This document shows, one piece after another, positions 30,991-41,399 of a DNA stretch of 64,000 nt. The notes below the pieces were generated by a model. It was not told the origin of the DNA. It did not search any database and worked only from the letters and a program-made list of their open reading frames with translations. Every line of letters starts with the position of its first letter. Position 1 is the first letter of the stretch. The stretch is from positions 2,356,001 through 2,420,000 of the forward strand of contig OX595985.1 in the NCBI GenBank assembly GCA_951394045.1, given 5' to 3'. The position numbers were made by a program, and so were the translations under genes. Origin of the DNA: Nitzschia sp. DOCU1 (lineage: Eukaryota; Bacillariophyta; Bacillariophyceae; Bacillariales; Bacillariaceae).

Positions 30991-32158
30991 CACTCTCCGC
31001 TGGCTGCTTGAACTAGTACGAGCAAATAATAGATAAAAAGTGGCAAGAATGTTTCTTGTTCGTCCTCTTCCTCCTACTTCTTGCCAGTATTAGTGCTGTA
31101 GTAGTAAGATCATCATGATCATGATCCTCAGCACGACCAGCACAGCACCACAACGACAGCATTAGTACTGCTTCTTCATCGTCGTCCGATTCGGCGCTAT
31201 TGCTAGCCTAAACTATCTTCTAAAACGCGCCGGGCGCAAGAATGTAATCGGGGATGTAGTTATCGAAGTAATGCTGATTTTTCGACATTTCGTTTAGCAA
31301 GTGGATATCGTCCAAGACAAAAAGTAGTGTGAGAGATGGCTCAACATAGGGGCATATTCATATGCTTCCGCTCACGAACTTCTTTCGCCGAACCCTTGGT
31401 TCGCACCGACACCGACGGGCGGCACTGCTAATATCACGTAATTGACGTAGTGACGAGAAACGGGAGATTACGAAATAATGGGGGTTATTGGTAAGTGAGG
31501 GTTTCGAGTGGCGCGCCGGGCCAACCATGAATGGCGCGCAAACGGAAGATAACGGTCTGATATTGGCTGGCCCGCTCACCAATGCGGCCAACGGACGGAA
31601 ACGGGTGTCCGGCCGGTGTGGGCATATGTGCTGGATAATGCTAGGATTAGCAGGCACATCTACCCATCATCCTCGAAGGTAGGCACTTCCATATCATTGA
31701 TTGCATGACTATCGTGCATCCTACCGTTGGCACTTTGCTGGCGCGTGCTGACGTGAGTTGGTTTTTGTCGTCGCTTGGATGCAGAGAAAATGACCGTATC
31801 GCCATGCCATGATGACTCGACTCTCTTTCCCGCCAGGTCAAGATGCGTCGGTGAATAAAGAGATGCGAAGGCATCGCCTCTTTCCATCGCACTTTTAGCG
31901 ACGCCGCATTGGCAACGATCAACAACAGCAGCAGTCGCTTTTGTTGGACTTGCGGTTACTTTTCAAGGTGCAGAGGGTTCATCCCAGTTATTGTTCATCT
32001 TGTTAATGTTGCAACAGTGTTACTAAGGTTCTGGTGGAACTTTCTTCAGGCCTTCACCACTTCCGTAACGAATAAGAAGGGAAAGGGACTTCCTGAAAAC
32101 TTAAAGTTGAACGAGGCGATTTTATCGAAAGAGATCGACAGTCGTAAAATCATCAGCC
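30991..32158. other. Intergenic
   Basis: No gene recognised. The 3' flank of the HSF gene carries short ACT/AGT runs; several frames overlap on both strands without family features. Confidence 0.45.
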
Positions 32159-35100
32159 ATGCCGAAAAAATTAAAGGATGGCGAAAAGTCCCCAAAGAGA
32201 TCATCAGTTAGCAAGAAGAAGCTCAAGGCAGACGAAGACGACGTCAGTTACGCACAATCCGAAGAAGAAGAGTCGATAGCTGAATCGAGTCATCGCCCTC
32301 TGGATCAAGAGGGCGATTTATTTTCTCCGACAAAGACCAAGAAGAAGTCTAAAGAGGCCAAAGAGAAAAAGAAATCAACTTCTTCTTCCGGCAGCAGTAG
32401 TGTCGGTGGGCTTAGCAAAGAAGGTTCGGTCAAAAAGAAAAAGAAAAAGGATGGCAAATCCGTGTCTTCGGACGATTCCGTTTCGAGTCTGAATTATATG
32501 GCGTCCTCATCGCGGCGATCGATAGCAGGGGGAGTTGATAACGACGACGAGTCCATGGTATCGGCAATGTCTAACCGTTCACTGATGAGCCCGAAATCGG
32601 CGAAATCTGACAAAAAGAAGAAGAAGAAGAAGAAAGTCAAGGAAGGCGGAGACACCACAGATGACGAGGAGGAAGCCAGTGTGAGTTCCAAGAAAAGTAA
32701 GCGAGGCGGAAAGCGAGAATCTTCGACGAGGTCCAGGTCGCGATCTGCCGAGAAGTCTTTGGAAGAGCTGGAAAAGCCCCATTCTGATTCACGTCCTTCG
32801 GCTGCCTATTCCGGGCATCGCAATCGAAGCGGTAAAAATGATGACGATGTGATGGATCTGCAAGCAGAAAATGAAGCCCTGCAAGCCGAAACAGTCGCAC
32901 TACGCAGACAATTGAACGATGCACTGGAAATGTTGGACGACGCACGTAGCGCTGAAAACCAATTCCATGATAACGCGCAGGTTCAACAGGAATTGCAACG
33001 GTACAAAAACGAAATCCGAGAACTACAAGCCGAAGTCGATGAGTACGAAGAGGCCGTCACGGAAAAGGATGGTCTTATCAAAAAATTGACCGAAGCTGTC
33101 GATTGCCAACTGGACAAAGTGGAATATCTGGAACTCAAACTCCAGAGAGCCGAAGAAGAGTTTTGCAAAATGGAAGACGAGTTAAAGGACATGGAGGATG
33201 AAATCGTGAGCCTAAGAGCGAATACTGATCATCGATCATCACCGAATTCTAGAAATGGTGCTGAAGATCCCATTGCGCATGGCTCGGCCCATAGCACCGG
33301 CTCTGGCACTGCCTTGCGCGATGTTGCTGACGACATGCAGCGTCGTTTGCTGGAAGACAAGAGTAAGCGTTTAGACCAGAAAGAAATGGAGTTACAGGAA
33401 CGAGAAGCAGATATATATGATCGCGAGCAAGATTTATTGGACCGAGAGCAGGAGTTGGTCGAAAAAGAGAAAGAAATCTTGCTCCTAGCCGAGGAAGACC
33501 TTGGTGCTCAGATGGATCAAATTCGCATTAAGGAGCTACGTCTTCAAGAGCGGGAACGCGAACTCAATGACATGGAAGATCGCATAGATGCTACGAGGGT
33601 GGCACACGACGAACGTGAGCTGGAGCTAGAAAGGAGAATCCGAGCTCACGAGGATCGATTACGAGACCAAGCAGCAAATGATGCTGAGCGTTCCAGTGCG
33701 CACAACGAGAGCAGTGGAGCGGACCCCAGAGAAGTTTCGGGCCTAAAGACTCGTATAGAGGAGCTTGACCGAAAGAATGAAGAACTGAAGGAATCTTTGA
33801 CAAAAGCGCAGCACGAAGCCCATGACGCAACGGACATGGTATCCGACCTGAAAGAGCGCATCAGGGATTACCAAGTGGAGCTTGCGGATCTGAAGGCAGT
33901 CAATGAAGAGTTCAAGAAAATGCAAACGGACCAAAAGCATGCGCGACAAGCTCAACACGACCTAGTGGTCCAGAGTATACATGAAGGAAACAAGAAACAG
34001 ATCCAGGAACTGTACGAGGAAAACCGGAAGCTACAAGCGGAGCTCACCGTTCTTACGGAGCAAAACGCCGTTTTGAAAGATTCCATTCCGGACGAGGGTG
34101 TCGACCTGAAGGATTTCGCCATGACTGGACTTCAGGACGAAATAGCTGGTCTTCGCGAAAAGATTGTCGCGAAGGAGCGAGAAGCCAAGGCATTGCGAGG
34201 CGAGATCGATAGGCTCAAGTCCAACAACGATGAAAATGCCACTGAGATCAAGGACTTGGAGGCTGAGCTTGTGAGTCTCGTGAGCCAGTTGAAGGAGAGC
34301 AAGGAATCTTCGACCAAGAAGATGGCTCAGAAGGACGAGACGATCTCGTTTATGCAGAATGAAATGATCCGCATCATGAAAGAGAAGTCCGAGGTCGACA
34401 AAAAGCTTGCCGAAAAGGAACTCCTGCTTAAGAAATCTGCATCCATGCCATTACAAGCGAAAGCTGACATTTCGGCACGAGACGATGAAGCCGAACGGGA
34501 AAAAATCCTAGCCTTCAACGACCAGCTCTCGGCATTGGACGCCGAGAACAGACGACTTCAGGAGAATTTGGATCGTGCTCGCATTGAACATGAAATGCAA
34601 CTCAAATCGAAGGAAGCCAAGATCCTAGAAATGCAGGAAGAACTAACCGATATCAATTGGGAAATCAAAGCTAGAAAGGAGGCCGATTATGTCTCTTTGT
34701 TAAAGGACAGGAAAGAACGGAAGAAAGAGCTCGAGAGCACCAAGAAGGAGCTGATGAAGTCCGAGGAGCGTATCGCCGATCTTGAGCGTGAGTTGAAAGA
34801 ATTGCGCCAAAACCAGGAGGATCTAGAAAAGGACGTCGAGGAGATGAACAAGAGTTTGGTTGCAAGGGACTCTGGCGATTATGTTTCGGGTTTGAAACGG
34901 CAGATTAGAAGCTTGAAAGAGCACAATATGGCACTAGAGCGGAAGATCGAGATCGAAGCCGCCAATTCAGCAAGTGTCATGGAAAAGAACCAAGAGGAAA
35001 TCAAAGCGCTGGCACAAGAAATCCAAGACCTGAAGAACCCTGCTCAGGTGGCGGTCCGAGGTATGTTCGCTTTTAGAAATCGGGACAAATCCAAGAATGT

Positions 35101-35899
35101 CATCGACCGGTCAATTGCTACTAGAAGCACAGATTATACCAACGATAGCTCTGGTCGAGCTATGGCGGTGGCAAAGTCAGAAAAAGAGATCTCCGAGACG
35201 AAAACCGACGACGAGAAAGAGGTGCCGATGTCCCCGAAAGTCTCCGAACAGACCCGACCGCCAACGACGCCAGGCCGCCCGTCGTCCTTGTGGAGCGCAA
35301 TCATCAGTCCATTTGGTTCCAGGAGGAACGTAACGTTGGCTCCACCAGAGAGCCTGGTGGAAAAGGAATCGCCGGGTGCAGGGCCGATACAGGAAGACAA
35401 GACCGAGTCATCTGACGCTCACAATGACCTCGACGACGAACTCGAAGCCATCAGAAAGGAAGCTGCCAAGGCGACAACGTTATTTTGGCTGGATAAGAAC
35501 GCCTATGAAGAGGAGCAGACACATAATTCTGACGTGCCCGAAGAAAGCCAGCCAGTCAATGATGGTGCGGACGGTTCAGCCGAGAACGAACAGGACGCTG
35601 GGTTTGCAAACGTGGAAGAAACAATAGAAATGGTGCCAATCAAAGACCCTGACGACCCGGCACAGCAGGGAACGCAGGTCGACGTTTCTGACGAAGACGA
35701 GTCGCTGGAAACTGCTGATGATATTGATACTGACGACGATATTGACCTCAATGCATCTGACGACGAACATAATGGACACGATGGTGATTCTGCTGTCGAG
35801 GACGTCGTCGTAGAGGCAAGAGACGCCGACATCGACTCGGGACACGGGGACCCTCCAGTGACGCGTACTACCAGCAAGGAGAAGATAGTATTTGTATAA
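32159..35899 (+). CDS. Large coiled-coil protein
   Basis: 1246 aa in one exon, starting MPKKLKDGEK. Residues 1-230 are Ser/Lys/Glu-rich with runs such as KKKKKK (SDKKKKKKKKVKEGG). About 230-960 is an almost unbroken coiled coil (VMDLQAENEALQAETVALRR, LDREQELVEKEKEI, LKDRKERKKELESTKKEL). Near 1040 lies a short hydrophobic/basic patch (SLWSAIISPFGSRRN), and the last ~200 residues are strongly acidic (DVSDEDESLETADDIDTDDD). This layout fits a cytoskeletal, golgin-like or tethering scaffold; no domain fixes the role. Heptad-rich proteins give spurious similarity to myosin tails, so no name is given. Confidence 0.85.
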   Translation: MPKKLKDGEKSPKRSSVSKKKLKADEDDVSYAQSEEEESIAESSHRPLDQEGDLFSPTKTKKKSKEAKEKKKSTSSSGSSSVGGLSKEGSVKKKKKKDGKSVSSDDSVSSLNYMASSSRRSIAGGVDNDDESMVSAMSNRSLMSPKSAKSDKKKKKKKKVKEGGDTTDDEEEASVSSKKSKRGGKRESSTRSRSRSAEKSLEELEKPHSDSRPSAAYSGHRNRSGKNDDDVMDLQAENEALQAETVALRRQLNDALEMLDDARSAENQFHDNAQVQQELQRYKNEIRELQAEVDEYEEAVTEKDGLIKKLTEAVDCQLDKVEYLELKLQRAEEEFCKMEDELKDMEDEIVSLRANTDHRSSPNSRNGAEDPIAHGSAHSTGSGTALRDVADDMQRRLLEDKSKRLDQKEMELQEREADIYDREQDLLDREQELVEKEKEILLLAEEDLGAQMDQIRIKELRLQERERELNDMEDRIDATRVAHDERELELERRIRAHEDRLRDQAANDAERSSAHNESSGADPREVSGLKTRIEELDRKNEELKESLTKAQHEAHDATDMVSDLKERIRDYQVELADLKAVNEEFKKMQTDQKHARQAQHDLVVQSIHEGNKKQIQELYEENRKLQAELTVLTEQNAVLKDSIPDEGVDLKDFAMTGLQDEIAGLREKIVAKEREAKALRGEIDRLKSNNDENATEIKDLEAELVSLVSQLKESKESSTKKMAQKDETISFMQNEMIRIMKEKSEVDKKLAEKELLLKKSASMPLQAKADISARDDEAEREKILAFNDQLSALDAENRRLQENLDRARIEHEMQLKSKEAKILEMQEELTDINWEIKARKEADYVSLLKDRKERKKELESTKKELMKSEERIADLERELKELRQNQEDLEKDVEEMNKSLVARDSGDYVSGLKRQIRSLKEHNMALERKIEIEAANSASVMEKNQEEIKALAQEIQDLKNPAQVAVRGMFAFRNRDKSKNVIDRSIATRSTDYTNDSSGRAMAVAKSEKEISETKTDDEKEVPMSPKVSEQTRPPTTPGRPSSLWSAIISPFGSRRNVTLAPPESLVEKESPGAGPIQEDKTESSDAHNDLDDELEAIRKEAAKATTLFWLDKNAYEEEQTHNSDVPEESQPVNDGADGSAENEQDAGFANVEETIEMVPIKDPDDPAQQGTQVDVSDEDESLETADDIDTDDDIDLNASDDEHNGHDGDSAVEDVVVEARDADIDSGHGDPPVTRTTSKEKIVFV

Positions 35900-36205
35900 C
35901 ATCTCTAGCATTTTTAAAAAGGATCTTACTAGAAAAATCTTCTCAAACTTGAGAGTCCATGCTCTGACTCTCGTATAATGTGTACGATAGTCCTCTTGAC
36001 GGAGACTGTCAGCCTTGAAGAGAATATCCATATTGACGCACCGATAGCGACCCTACCGTCCGTAGAACAAACGCAAAAATATCAGGTCTATTTTATCCGG
36101 CCGCAATTAGGAGCGATGAGCCGGTTTCATATAACAGATCAGAACGCTCTCTAAGAGGGGCTATTGTTTCTTTGTATTGCCACTCGTAGACTGCAAGATG
36201 TGCAA
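35900..36205. other. 3' flank of coiled-coil gene
   Basis: Nothing recognised. Confidence 0.5.
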
Positions 36206-36270
36206 TAAGCTCTTCCGCGCAGAGGTGAGGCCTCATTTCCAAAAATCGGGCGCATCCACGATAACTCGTG

Positions 36271-36413
36271 TGTTACAATAATCAAGTCAAGCAAGTCAGT
36301 CAAGCAAACAAAGTTCATATATCTCGAATTTCAATCCCCCAGTGCGGGGAGCCCTTTTGGCCGAGGGGCAGTCTCGTGGAGGCATCCACTACGGAATAGC
36401 GTAGATTCCTACA
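36271..36413 (+). repeat. TRIM 5' LTR
   Basis: 143 bp, TG...CA ends; pairs with 36718-36860. Confidence 0.85.
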
Positions 36414-36717
36414 TGGTAGCTCCACAGAGGTTTTGTAAGGTCAGCGGATCGAGACCCGCTTGAGGCTCTTCCTTCGACATCTGCAACAATCCTCAACTCG
36501 ACACGCATCTCCCAGATCACTGAAGATATGACGTCAAGCACAGACGTTGGCCACCTGGATAGCAATTCAACACTGCGAGCTAGCAGACACAGCAGAGCTT
36601 AACCAATGAACTGCCTGACAGCAACAGACAAGCATACGCATATGCACCTCGCACGCACTCGTAGGCAAGCAAGTCCTACTAGCTACCCGAAAAGCTTGCT
36701 ACATATGCGATGGGGAG

Positions 36718-36860
36718 TGTTACAATAATCAAGTCAAGCAAGTCAGCCAAGCAAATAAAGTTCATATATCTTGAATTTCAATCCCCCAGTGCGGGGAGCC
36801 CTTTTGGCCGAGGGGCAGTCTCGTGGAGGCATCCACTACGGAATAGCGTAGATTCCTACA
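36718..36860 (+). repeat. TRIM 3' LTR
   Basis: 143 bp, TG...CA ends; about three transitions from the 5' copy. Confidence 0.85.
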
Positions 36861-37241
36861 CTCATGTTGTACGCAAAAATACTCCGGCAACACGAGTTAT
36901 CGTGGATACGCCCGATTTTTGGAAATGAAGCTCACCTCTGCGCGGAAGAGCTTACCTGGTATGGGAAATGACAGAACTTCCCCCCACGCATTCAAGGAAA
37001 TCATGGCGGGATGAGCATTTTGCTTCCTCGCCATCGTGATCTGTGCAAAAAGCTGCTGTCATTTTCCCTCTATCAAACAATATATTCAATCCGTTGGGCT
37101 TTATAAGCAACTACAGCAGCATGCCCCGTCAAAAGACTACAAAGAAATCAACATGCATGGACGATGATTGTGTGAGCACAATGAGCGCCACTAGCCTAAG
37201 CACTGACTGTTAGTTCTGCTTCCAGCAGGCATGATAACGCT

Positions 37242-37828
37242 ATGCCCTCTGCATTGGCACCCCAAGTGACAACAAGAAACAAACAGCAACTACGTTCTCC
37301 AAGTCCACCACCTGTGTCATTTGCTAGTTATGCGGAATTAGTGGAATTGCCACCTTGGTCACCGGAAAATGTGCCAAATCCATCTGGTACAAACCTCAGG
37401 AGGAGTATGAAGAGTTTCGAGATCATTGCAATTACACGCTTCAAAAGATGGAAGAGGGGAAGCGCCTCAAGGATAAAAAGTACACAACACTAGGCTTGGA
37501 ACTCTGGACAGAAGAAGAAAGCAAAAAGCGTGAGGAACGACGAATCAAGCCCCTACAAGCCGTCTTGCAAAGGCAAGAACAGCAGCTAGCTGAAACCTGT
37601 CAAACGATGTCTTTGGCGGACCACAAGGAGGACAAGTACCACAATAGAGTCAACGCTGGCTCTAATACTACAGGTAGTACTTCTGCCCTTATTGCTCAAG
37701 CCTACCAAGCGTCGACCGAGGAAGCCATTTCGATTGCGTCTGCAACCGCAGTCCAGACAGAACAAGAAGTGCGAAGGTACTTGCGAGAGACGTTGAATCA
37801 AGAAATCTTGGAATCCTTATACCTCTAG
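37242..37828 (+). pseudogene. Diverged RGLE-family relative, frameshifted
   Basis: Two overlapping frames make one recognisable relative. Frame 1 (from ATG 37242) gives PPPVSFASYAELVELPPW, the family strand motif. The match then moves to frame 2: SIWYKPQEEYEEFRDHCNYT, LQKMEEGKRLKDKKYTTLGL, E, PLQAVLQRQEQQLAE, and a final helix TEQEVRRYLRETLNQEI. Spacing matches the family core, with TLGLE replacing ARGLE. The one-base register change near 37368 (around GGAAAATGTGCC) has no intron-like signals, so this is a pseudogene, a sequencing error or a programmed shift. A separate 30-codon frame at 37121 (MPRQKTTKKS) could be a 5' part. Confidence 0.6.
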
Positions 37829-40800
37829 TACTCAAGGGGACAAGGGGTTTCTTCGTACTCATGAAAGAAGATGATGATTACAATCAACACTACCGGTAGT
37901 ATGAAACATTAAATCTATTGTTGCTCTGCTGGTCGTCAAAGAACCTTTCAGCCAGCAGTAAGAAACTGATCTATCATTAGAATAGGTGCGGTTTCCCCGC
38001 ATCAGACTAGCACTCAACTTTATTTTCAACTAGCCTGTGACCACACACCCTCCGGAGGTATCTGGCTTGCTTGTAGGTAGCTAAGCCCAGCGGACCACGA
38101 CGTCTTGCTTGGTGCTGCTGGGTAGCTTTTAGATGTGTACTCTGGCACTTTGGCGATGTCTTTTCAATGTTTAGCATACAGATCAAGTCAAATGCCAGCT
38201 AGCTACCCTTTTGATTAGGTGGGACCACTCTTCGATGGAATAGAGTCATCTACTATCTGATAGGGCAAAGTTCCACACTGACGGATGAGATTTTGATTAG
38301 CTCGATTCCGCGCAAAGCGTGGAATGGCTTTCTGGTAAACCGAAGATGCTTGCTACTCTTCTTGCCGAGACAGCCACGAGGATTGCCTTGGATCTCTCTG
38401 AAAGATCTGTAAGCTGCATGCTTCTTTAGCTGTATGACTATATTCACTCAACGAATAACACCACTACTCTAGCTAGCTAGATCTGCAAGAGCAATAGCAA
38501 TGCCAGCCAGCACATCACTGCTAATGTTCTTGCTCTGTCTTGTTATGTTACTTTATGGCTATAGCGGGGGCATCGGCGTCAATGACGGCAGTGCTAGCCA
38601 GAGCATTATCATTAACATTACGCTACTTCACGGCTGATGATGCAAGTACATTGGTAGCTAGTAGAGCATGTGCTTTTGTCACACTACCGGTAGATTTCGC
38701 AATGCACGCTTTTTGGAACATAATATTTCATAAGACGCGATTTTGCACCACTCGCTTTCGTAACACACTACAGTAATGACGGACGATTGACTCCTATGAC
38801 TGAGCATTGCTTCAGCGTCTGTCCATCTAATGTCCTCCGTCAGTGCAGACATATTACCAGTATGCAGGGCAGCATCTCATCATCATTCGCAAGCAACGAC
38901 CATCACGTAGTTGACATCAGTAGTAGAAAAGAGAAGCATCCAACCCCACTCATCAAATCCACGCATAGAGTACAAGAAGAAAGAAGAGGACACCATGGAG
39001 TTTTCTAATTTGGTCCAATTGCATTCGAACGATCCTCTTTCCGGTGCTGGACGGAGCCCACACTGCTGTTGCCCCCTGGCGCTCAGGTTAGAAGATGGTA
39101 TCGAACGAACGTTGAGGCGGCGTTTGTTTTCAATACGACTACTTTGTCGATGGCAACATGGCTATAGTTGTCACACTCGGGGATGATCCACCAAGACCAA
39201 TGGCCATGCCGGTGAACGTTTTGAAGGGAGAAACTCCAGGAAGGACCCGGACATTGTAGCAGTTAGACGTCAAACATAGTTGCAAGAATGGGTGTCATTG
39301 TGATTGCTACATGTCATTGTGCTGACAATGATGCTGATCCCCACCATTACAAAGAATGAGTCCACTATAGACAAAACTTGTATGGCCTGAACTTGCTTCT
39401 TTATGACTCAAGGCCTTTCATGAAACCCATTGTTCAGTGGATCAGATAAGTGAAGTGGGGTTATTAGCAGGCATGGTCTTTGATCTTGGGCCCGGCGGCA
39501 GTCTTTATGTCGTTCTGTGGTCATTGTCAACCTTTGCATGCTGATGGTTTGGGGTGCTTTTCCCTACAACCTAGTTCTATTCCAAGGACAACCTTATCAA
39601 ACAGGCCAGCAACTCATTTATCAATGGTCAAGGGGGCTGCTGATTGTGAAAAGGTTACGGACACCAAGCTGCTGCCTGAGGTTGATTTTAATGATATGGG
39701 TGTTCCCGGCCATCTCTACTTCTTGATAAGAAGGTGCATAAAATTTGCAACAAGAAGGAATCCTTGTCGTTATACACATTCCAGAGATGGGAGGATCGAC
39801 AGAACATGATTGATTTCATTCCCAGGCTATCCATCTGGAAAGGAGAGGGGGTGGGGTCTACTACCCGAAATTTGAAAACGCACATTCTATAAAGTCCACG
39901 AAGGGGCATTGCTGCTGAGGAAACAGCAACAACTGTGACCACTGGAAATAGTGGGGAAATGGCCCATTGCACAGAGAGATTGAAATGGAAGACAAGGACC
40001 AAACAATTTATCCAAAGGCGATTCAAGTACTCTACTAGCAAACTCGGTTTCTTGACAGGATACAGTGCCCAAATTGATTGATCATGAAGTCTTGTACGAG
40101 TTAGTCATAAAGCCATTGCGATTTCATGAGGGGGGGGGGGGGCAAATCTCCTATAAACCAACAAGGATGCATTAATTCATTCCAACCACCAAGAGCAAGA
40201 AGGCGCCCAAGTGGTCATTGCTTCATTTTCCTCCTTGTCATGGTCGGACATCATAACAAGAAAAAGATGGTGACTCCTGCTTTCGCTGACGAATGCATCT
40301 GACGTCTTGGTGCCGGGCACCGATGCTGGTGGGCTTTGTGTTTACAAATTACACGTGCTGCTCGCTAGAGGGCTGTCTATCCAAATGGACAAGTTCATCC
40401 CACTGAAGACTATGGAGCCCAAGCTAGAAGTTAAAACGGCGTCTAATTTATGCAATATCCAGTTAACCACCAACACCCGTATCGTGATGACGGCAGAAGA
40501 ATGAATTGCTCGTCCCTTCGCTCGCCGGAACAATAATTACCACCCAGCATTGTCTCAACGGGGGTTACCATCGATCACTAATAATACGCTACTAGCTTGA
40601 CATGCTTGTCCTAGTTGCCATGGAAAATGTCTTGCTGCCATGCACTCTGCATTCGCGAAATCTCCGAAGTTCAACTTGCCACGGAATTGGAAAAAAGGCG
40701 AAGTACCGGTAGTTGTCATTTGGGGGGCTGTTAGTCATGGTGTTGTGTGTACAGCACTATTTATCCTTCTGAAACGATATAGCAAGCGATCCTCAATTCA

Positions 40801-41399
40801 AGCAATGGTGGAGCATCCGCTACTACCGGTATCCTCCACAGCCGGTATGTATTCTCCAGGGGAACCTAAAGGCTCATCATCATTCGTGCTTTCATTCACT
40901 CTGCCCATCGCGTCTTCAATAAATTTGCGGCCAAAGCTCCCAGAAGAATGCAGGAGCAACTGAATAAAGAGAACGAAAGTAATTCTCCGCATCACGTTGG
41001 AAACCACACTACGGCGACTTTCGCGCGAAGCAATAAGCGTATCATAATGCATCAGGCGAAGCCCTGGGAATTCTCCGAACGCAACTGCAATGCGTTTTCC
41101 CTATCGTTTTTGCATTCATATATATCATTCTCATTCCCCTTTCAACCTTCAACATCAAGAAGTTTCAGAAGTTCGCTTGAAACTTCCGATTTGATTGGAT
41201 CGTTTGCTTCGGTCTCTAAATCTTCTGTCTCCAGGAGAATCTCCGAAAAGAGAAATTCTTCTGCTGGAAGCCGCTCGATCAATGCAAGAGAATATTTCAG
41301 ACGCAACCCTTCAAACCCAAAAGAGTTGAGATGCTCACAATTTTCAATCTCTGAATTGAAGGAACTAAGATAAGCCGTTCACTAACAAGAAATAACAAA
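37829..41399. other. Gene-poor 3.5-kb region
   Basis: No gene recognised on either strand. Contains TACCGGTA palindromes at 37891, 38685, 40704 and 40824, a G-run of ~12 at about 40131, and short open frames without family features. The stretch 39450-39800 has partly open plus-strand frames (KVTDTKLLPEVDFNDMGVPG) that may be old transposon debris. The last ~300 bp is the upstream flank of the RGLE gene at 41400. Confidence 0.45.

Larger units (their letters stand above)
36271..36860 (+). mobile_element. TRIM (terminal-repeat retrotransposon in miniature)
   Basis: 590 bp. Two 143-bp direct repeats (36271-36413 and 36718-36860) start TGTTAC and end CCTACA and differ at about three positions, all transitions. 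The internal 304 bp has no coding capacity. TGGTAGCTCC directly follows the 5' repeat (TGG fits a primer-binding site pairing with a tRNA CCA end), and a purine run GATGGGGAG precedes the 3' repeat (polypurine tract). Flanking hexamers CTCGTG and CTCATG look like a target-site duplication with one change. Mobilisation would need enzymes from another LTR element. Confidence 0.85.
36206..36954. repeat. Foldback inverted repeat interrupted by a TRIM element
   Basis: Left arm 36206-36271 (TAAGCTCTTCCGCGCAGAGG ... ACTCGTGT) is the near-perfect reverse complement of 36890-36954. Without the insertion the arms would be ~25 bp apart, so the host sequence would form a ~65-bp stem. Probably a MITE or foldback element; arm ends carry no transposase-family signature I recognise. 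Confidence 0.85.

Noticed and set aside
36414..36480. tRNA-like sequence after the TRIM 5' LTR (TGGTAGCTC, GGATCGAGACCC)
   Set aside because: The T-loop would be 8 nt and no acceptor stem closes; better explained as primer-binding site plus internal TRIM sequence.
39450..39810. Possible transposase remnant (KVTDTKLLPEVDFNDMGVPG region)
   Set aside because: No catalytic or family motif could be placed; left as unassigned sequence.
9961..40142. Homopolymer runs (C at 9961 and 14210, G at 40131)
   Set aside because: Isolated mononucleotide tracts, possibly with length errors; no structure around them.
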